Positions 58,386 to 64,000 of a stretch of 64,000 nucleotides of DNA are shown here, piece after piece (position 1 is the stretch's first letter; every line of letters starts with the position of its first letter). The DNA is from Anastrepha obliqua (taxonomy: Eukaryota > Arthropoda > Insecta > Diptera > Tephritidae): assembly GCF_027943255.1 (NCBI RefSeq), contig NC_072893.1:125301784-125365783 (forward strand). The letters run 5' to 3'. The notes under the pieces were generated by a model. The model was given only the letters and a program-made list of their open reading frames with translations, searched no databases and was not told where the DNA came from. Both the position numbers and the translations under genes were made by a program.

Positions 58386-59701
58386 TTTGTTGTATTTTTA
58401 TTCAGAAGACTTCCACGTAATATGGCAACTCTTAAGCAGTCCATATTGCATGCCCCTGCTCTTTGACTTGTCGCTTAATAATTTCCACGCGAAAATCGCA
58501 AATGTCGACAGGCCGTCGAAGTCAAGCGAAAGGATAATCACGCTTCGAAAAGATACCATTGCAAGGATGGAACGGCAATTTGTCGGTTGAGTTGATGGTT
58601 AAATAGCCAAAAAAAAGCAAGCAAGCGGGCGAAAAAAGGAATACAAAAAAAATTGCTGAAAATGAAAAATTATCATAAAGTCACTTTATTAATACCGAAC
58701 GGTGGCGGCGATATCACCGTTGTCTACAGCCAGGCGTCCAACAACACCGTCTAGGCAGCCACTAATACAAGTATTGTCAACCAACGCTCGCGAAATGTTT
58801 CATGTTGCATGCGGCATGCGAAAAAATTATCAAAACCCCCACAATCGCACCTCGGCCCGACTTAACCCACTTTTCCAGCTACCCAAAAGGCGTTTACTTT
58901 TACAAACTTTCACCGCTTCCGCTCCAAACTCTTCAGCTTATACCGCACAAGACTTTTATGTTTGTTTGCTTATTGATTGCCTGTTTTACTGTAAACTTAT
59001 ATTTTTAATAGTATAATAAGCAGGCGGCGCTGCTGAATATTTACCGCCCACCCGACCTCAGCGCCAAACAGTCGAGCCATCTGCTTCATTCTGCTTCCCG
59101 TTTGCCAAAAACTCACTTCACATGCAGCCAACGCAAGCAGCTATAATTGACAAATTGTTGGTGCTCTTCTTTTGGGCGAAGATTAGGAAGCACTGCGTGT
59201 TGACTGCTGAATTCGTGTTGAGTTAAGTTGATGCGGCTGTGTTAAGCGGTGGAAGAATTGGCTCATGGCATTAATTTCTATTCACATACAATTAGCACAT
59301 TCCTCCAACGAATTGGGAAATTATTTTTTAAGCTAACCACCATCTAGAGTAGGGAAGTGGAGCGCCATATAACACACGCGGCTCTCAACGACAGTTGGTG
59401 TTGTTTACATGGATCTCAACATGGCTGGCAGGCACTTGCCGTAAGCGCCTCTTGTGTCATGCCGATTGTGCGAGCAGTTAGAGGAAAAAGGCAAACATGA
59501 TATTTTGAACAGCCAAAAGCTAGGCACCGGAAGATTTTTTTTACTAAATTATGAAGCGGTTTAAGGTCCATTTACACACATCGGACACGGGTCAGTGCCA
59601 TGTGAGTCACACTATCGAAGTTCAGTGATACGAATTCAAATAATTAGTTGAAGTGGAAAGTTAAAGAATGCCGAGAAAAGAAGCTGGTGCTCGTTTAAAT
59701 T
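58386..59701. other. Intergenic sequence, nothing recognised
   Basis: Overlapping open frames at 58700-59016 have no recognisable domain. Nothing else is seen. Confidence 0.4.
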
Positions 59702-59960
59702 GGTAGCTTCTTCTTCTTCTTGATTGGCTGATTGGGCCGGGTTACGATCACGATTAACTTGAGAGTGGCCACGACGATTCTTCTGCATGCGACCCAAGCA
59801 GTTTACAACTTCCAGGCCTCGCCCAAGTATCCTCTGGTTAGCATCCGAACATCCGTTTGAGAGTGAGCTAATGTGAAAAGGCGAAGCAACCCAGGATAGC
59901 TGGTTGTGCGTTGGGCTTGGGACCCGCTACGTAAAAATCCTACCTCAAAGAAAACGAAAA
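59702..59960 (-). mobile_element. Possible RTE-like LINE 3' end with CTT-repeat terminus
   Basis: CTTCTTCTTCTTGATTGGCT at 59707-59726 looks like the reverse complement of an RTE-like tail ending in (GAA)n. The rest (GGGCCGGGTTACGATCACG ...) is not clearly alignable by eye to the other copies. Confidence 0.35.
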
Positions 59961-60601
59961 CAAATTCATTAATCAACTTTTTATAAAATAAAACCCCAAA
60001 TTAAGTGCATATGTAAGTCAATAACTATGCCCAGAATGATCCAACTTGCACAGAGTTTTTTCTATTTTAAAGCTAATCTCTCCTGCAAAGTTTTTTCCAA
60101 CATAAATTGCTTCAACTTACATAAGAGGCGTGTTAGCCAAAATGTGTTAAAAAATCGTACTAATAATTTTCAAACTGCAATAAAATAAAAACGACTCAAC
60201 CGATTGGAGTAATACCTTTTTGCTACAAAACCTGAACTATTCACTATTACTCTGCATTAATCAAATTAATCAATTTGTTCTTATTACCAGTGAAATTTTC
60301 AAAAAAAAAGGTAAAAATTTCCCAATAAATTGCTGCTTGTGTGTATTTTCACTTTTTATCAAACTCCACTAAGCGGGAATAAGCAGGCAAAGCACAGCTG
60401 AAAAATGTTTGCGCTCTGATTCCTATATCTGCTGATTTGTTGTTATGTTGCTCACTGCTTTTTCGTACATAGTTACTTTGTCTGGCAGAGCAGCGCGTGC
60501 CGATTATTTGCTTTCAATTTTTCGAACCTTTTAAAGCAGAATCCGACTGAAATGAGGACGTGTACGATTCTCAACAAGTTTATGAAATAATTCGATGAAA
60601 T
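59961..60601. other. Intergenic sequence, nothing recognised
   Basis: AT-rich. No motif or inverted-repeat element is seen. Confidence 0.4.
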
Positions 60602-60920
60602 AGTCGGCCGCCGTAACCGAATGGGTTGGTGCGTGACTACCATTCGAGAGTGCGTAGGTTCGAATCTCCCTGCGCAAAACAGAAAAATGATAGAAAAAGT
60701 TGTTTCTAATATAGGCCGGGCCTCTGCAGGCAATGGCAAACCTCCGAGTGTATTTCTGCCTCGAAAAAACTTCTAATAAAAATGCCTGGTGTTCGTAATC
60801 GACTTAAAATTGTAGATCACTCCATTTGTGGAGCATCATCAAGACGCACACCAAAAATCAGAGGAGGAGCTCGGCCAAACACCTAACAGAAGTGCACGCG
60901 CCAATTATTTATTTATTTTA
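60602..60920 (+). mobile_element. tRNA-derived SINE, copy 2, full length
   Basis: It begins GTCGGCCGCCGTAACCGAAT with an A box (TAACCGAATGGG) and a better B box than copy 1 (GGTTCGAATCT). The body blocks GGCAGGCAATGGCAAACC-like, CTCCATTTGTGGAGCATC and GAGGAGCTCGGCCAAACACC follow in order. It ends CGCGCCAATTATTTATTTAT, an AT-rich tail. No target duplication was found by eye. Confidence 0.88.
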
Positions 60921-61079
60921 GTGGGTGCTTCTGAACTTAAGACAGACTTCAAGCACAGAGGCATTTTATGACTTATGAAAGAGCGCCAGTTTCTTTTATA
61001 ACCTCCCAGTCAACAGATTAGCAGCAAGAGCTCCTATGAAATATCGAGCACGATTTCATATTAAGCGCGCATTTTTTTC
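60921..61079. other. Short spacer, nothing recognised
   Basis: No features seen. Confidence 0.4.
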
Positions 61080-61990
61080 CCTATAACCCGCTGCAGGAAA
61101 GCATCAATAAGTGCCAAGCTTTCAGATCAATTTCGGGAGCTCTTATCCACGTGCAGGGATTTATTGCGCAGAGCTGGACATCAGCCGGCCAATTAAGCTC
61201 CCTCATCATTGCAGTATTTTTCAAGCAGAAGTCTTTGCGGTAGGTAAGGCGGCAGAAATAGCACTAGCAAGGACATCGTGCAACTCCAACATAAATATAT
61301 ACGTTGACAGTCAAACGGCAATAAAGACAATAAACTCATATGAAATTTCATCTAAAAACGTAGGACCAGGGAAGCCATAGAGAGACTAGCCGCAGACAGA
61401 CAGTTACACATCTATTGGGTATCTGGACATAAAGGCATTGCAGGAAACATTTCGAACAAGAAAACGACATACCGAAGCCTTTAAATACGATATAGAATGA
61501 CATCGCTGCGGACATGAAAACACGGATAGACAAGAGGTGGAATAATCTAACCACTTGTAAAACCGCGAAAATCATGTGTACACAGAATGCAGATAAATAT
61601 GCCAGATTCGTACTAGCCCTGTCTAGAAAGGAAAGCAGAACTATCGTAGATATACTGGCATGCCACAATTTGTTAGCGGCACACGCATACAAGATGGGAA
61701 TTGCAAACAAAGATAGAAGAGAGGGAAGCTCTTGAACACCTTCTATGTTCTTGCACTGTATTAGCTAGAACCCGAATGAAATGCTTAGGAGCTCTACAAT
61801 ATGAGAGCTTAGAATGTCTCTAGGGGTTAGAGCTTCAGAGCTTACTTAGATTCGCAAAAATACAGGCTTATTACAAGCAGCCTACTATAAGGAAACGTAA
61901 GGATCAAGCTCCATCTAGTGCCACTAAGGACCAATAGGTCTATGTGATGGCTTTTAGCCAGCCAGGCTAACCTAACCTAATCTATCCACG
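61080..61990 (+). mobile_element. RNase H-type LINE 3' end with (CCTAA)n tail
   Basis: An 89-codon frame reads IYCAELDISRPIKLPHHCSI, FQAEVFAVGKAAE and NINIYVDSQTAIKTINSY, the core of LINE RNase H. Next come LHIYWVSGHKGIAGN, a linker (WNNLTTCKTAKIMCTQNADK) and the HNLLAAHAYKMGI tail before a frameshifted Cys segment. The element ends in TAACCTAACCTAATC at 61970-61984. Several single-base disruptions are present. The (CCTAA)n tail is shared with 47420-47955. Confidence 0.82.
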
Positions 61991-62994
61991 TACATACACC
62001 TTATCATACAAATTCTTAAGAATTTATTCCCAAAAATAGTTCGATTTTAACTTTTTCAGATATAATTTCTTCCGACTAGTACCGACAGATCTAAAGCTTA
62101 GAACATTTGAATGCCACCGTCTTTATACTTCTGTTGACGTCCGCACTGTGATGGCTTTAAGCAAAACTACTTAGCTTGGAAGCCTCCTACTACCCTTTTC
62201 CTGGCAGCCTTTCACTGTTATCCAATCAAAAGATTTCAAATTGCAAGCACACAAACCAAACATTGATAAAACACAAAGCACACTTACACACACACACACA
62301 CTGTAACCGATGACGAGGACAATAATAGCCAAGTAAAAAGTTCGCTTGATGGCGTAGAAGTTTTGTTTGGCGTGGCATGTTAATTGACTTGGAAATTTGT
62401 TAAACAAAACCAGCTGCGGCAAGTTTTTACCCGTGCTGCCATGCCATGCAAGGGATTTAAGTTTTTACTTCCAAAGAAGTAGTGACATACTTGTAGTTGT
62501 AGTTGTATTTGTAGTAAAAGGTACGGCAATCAGTATTGGTATTAAAGTAATTAGTCGTCCATAAATAGAGTAACGCTTTTTGAGTATAGAAAAAGTTGCT
62601 CAAGCAGCGGTTAAAAGGTGCTCTGACTTGGATCTGTTCAAAGGAGGGAAGGAGAAACTATTCAAAGAAAAACTGACTAATGTTGAAGGAACACAATTTT
62701 TCGATCTAATAAAATTTGTTAAAAAAATAAATTGGATTTTTTATAATAAAAAAAATATGGCATGTCTATTACGCCGTCTATTATGGGCGGTGACATTCGA
62801 TATTTGCGTCGAAATTTGAATGCTTTACGGACTTGTTTTTGCTTTGAGTCAGGAGTTTGTTGAGAGTCCAAATTTAAAACTATGCAGCTAAAGAAATATG
62901 TCATTTGTCAACCAAGAAAATGTTAGTGTCGTTTTCTTTATTCTAAAGGCGATTTCGATATATCAAAAGTGCTTGCATGCAAAAGTTAAAACCT
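61991..62994. other. Intergenic sequence, nothing recognised
   Basis: A short (CA)n run lies at 62286-62302. Open frames at 62171-62422 and 62580-62819 lack recognisable domains. Confidence 0.4.
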
Positions 62995-63540
62995 TCCCGT
63001 AAACAACGAATGTGGGGGATAAATTTGCAACGTTCAGATCTATTGTGGTTGGGTGTGTAGGTAACATTTCTCTGATCTGGGTTCCAGGACATAAGAACAT
63101 AGAGGGAAATGAAATTGCTGAGATATCCTAACATGTCAGCGGGATGACAGTTGTTAAAAGGGAACTGCACAAATTGTTTCGAAATCCTTTTGACCCCAAT
63201 ACGAAGGACTCAGAAAGTCCTTTAGACTCCTCAGCATTCAACTCCCAACCTCGTAGCTGTGTTTACCGGTCACTGGACGATCGGCACACACGCGGAAAAG
63301 CTAGGGTTACCGTTTAACCCCCATTGCAGAAGCTGTGGGGACCTCTCAGAGAAGGAGACTGTTGAACACTTTCTCTGTAAATATCCGGATTTGGTCGCTA
63401 GACGACTAAGGTCACTGGTCGCTCCTTTCTTCCACAGCCTGGGGCAGTGCGCCAACCTAAAGCCAGTCAATCTCCTATATTATATCAACAGCTCTGGCTG
63501 GCTGTAGATATCTGCATGTTGGAGCGCTTCAGTTCTACTT
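62995..63540 (+). mobile_element. RNase H-type LINE 3' end, internally deleted
   Basis: It begins near NISLIWVPGHKNIEGNEIA (end of RNase H). After a short gap it gives an 82-codon frame, FTGHWTIGTHAEKLGLPFNP, HCRSCGDLSEKETVEHFLCK and LKPVNLLYYINSSGWL, with stop. The Cys/His tail is intact. The WVPGHKNIEGNE segment resembles that of 46330-46985, so both may be one family. Confidence 0.8.
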
Positions 63541-63604
63541 GCGGAGTACCAGACTGGCACTTCAACCATTTCACCTACCTACATAAGATCTATTGTGACT
63601 GCTC

Positions 63605-63855
63605 AAAAACTTAAGACATGTTCTTTAATCCTGCCATTAGGAGAAATTCCAGTAAGGAGCCTGAGTGTCCGCAGCTTATGGTTTCATCCATGGTTAGATG
63701 GGTCACCCAAGAAATTATTTTGCGCATGTGCATTCGAGCAGGGCATTGCTCAAGTATGTGCCTCATAGTTTCGTTTTCTATCCTACAGAATAAGAAAATG
63801 TCACTCAAATAAATTTCACGTTTAGCCAGGTGATAGTTCAGTCTAAAAAACAAAC
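63605..63855 (-). mobile_element. LINE C-terminal fragment
   Basis: The minus frame reads FRLNYHLAKREIYLSDIFLF, CRIENETMRHILEQCPARMH and MRKIISWVT. This is a Cys...His...Cys knuckle tail of a LINE. It ends at a stop at its left edge. The upstream part is missing. A SINE follows immediately to its right. Confidence 0.65.
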
Positions 63856-63888
63856 AAAAATAAATAAATAATTGACGCGACTTTACTG

Positions 63889-64000
63889 TGATGTGTTTGG
63901 CCGAGCTCCTACTTCTATTGTGGCTCCTCCTCTTCCTCCGAACGGCAAATGATTTTTTATGAGGAGCTTTTTAATGGCAGAAATGCACTCAGAGATTTGC
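63889..64000 (-). mobile_element. tRNA-derived SINE, copy 3, cut by right window edge
   Basis: The reverse complement contains ATTTCTGCCATTAAAAAGC, CTCCTCATAAAAAATCATTT and GCCGTTCGGA, and ends GAGCTCGGCCAAACACATC. These are the body blocks of copies 1 and 2, with a deletion of the TTTGTGGAAC part relative to them. The tRNA-like head would lie beyond 64000. Confidence 0.82.

Overview
The window is insect nuclear DNA, AT-rich, with long intronic and intergenic stretches and a heavy load of decayed transposons. Only one host gene is secure: the last two coding exons of bifid/optomotor-blind (bi/omb, the Tbx2/3-class T-box repressor) on the + strand, 19342-19589 and 19860-20776. The protein matches Drosophila Omb closely enough to place the source in the higher Diptera. 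The repeat repertoire (tRNA-derived SINEs, RTE-like LINE tails, RNase H-bearing LINEs, several mariner lineages, Helitrons) resembles tephritid fruit flies. That species-group assignment is inference.

Layout. 1-19341 is the terminal part of a very large bi intron (or introns). It holds degenerate AT-rich tandem arrays (1-560, 2820-4400, 8395-9010), two Tc1/mariner fragments, an RTE-like LINE tail, a TIR-bounded mariner-like element (12389-13251) and an I-clade LINE (14055-15407). 19342-20776 is the bi 3' coding end with a 270-bp intron. Its TGA is followed by C and a 19-codon in-frame extension that looks coding. 20777 to about 25050 is 3' UTR and flank. It carries a diverged ~90-120-bp tandem motif array (core TTCCACATACAATCCAC), now split by an internally deleted Tc1 element (23741-24730).

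From about 25 kb to the right edge no host gene is visible. This part is a mosaic of mobile elements: a head-to-tail Helitron pair (27502-30095), a 360-bp mariner-derived MITE with perfect 28-bp TIRs (33971-34330), mariner pseudogenes, at least a dozen 5'-truncated LINE tails from several clades (Jockey, R1, RTE-like, and LOA/I-like with RNase H), nested insertions (mariner into LINE near 48.9 kb; R1-like LINE into mariner near 55.4 kb with a ~21-bp target duplication) and tRNA-derived SINEs (57.8, 60.6 and 63.9 kb).

The most promising signals are the possible stop-codon readthrough of bi, the repeated motif array in its 3' region, a tandem 9-nt in-frame splice acceptor in its last intron, and a near-perfect 30-bp-arm hairpin at 39927-40022. 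All similarity calls come from reading motifs by eye; no database search was run.
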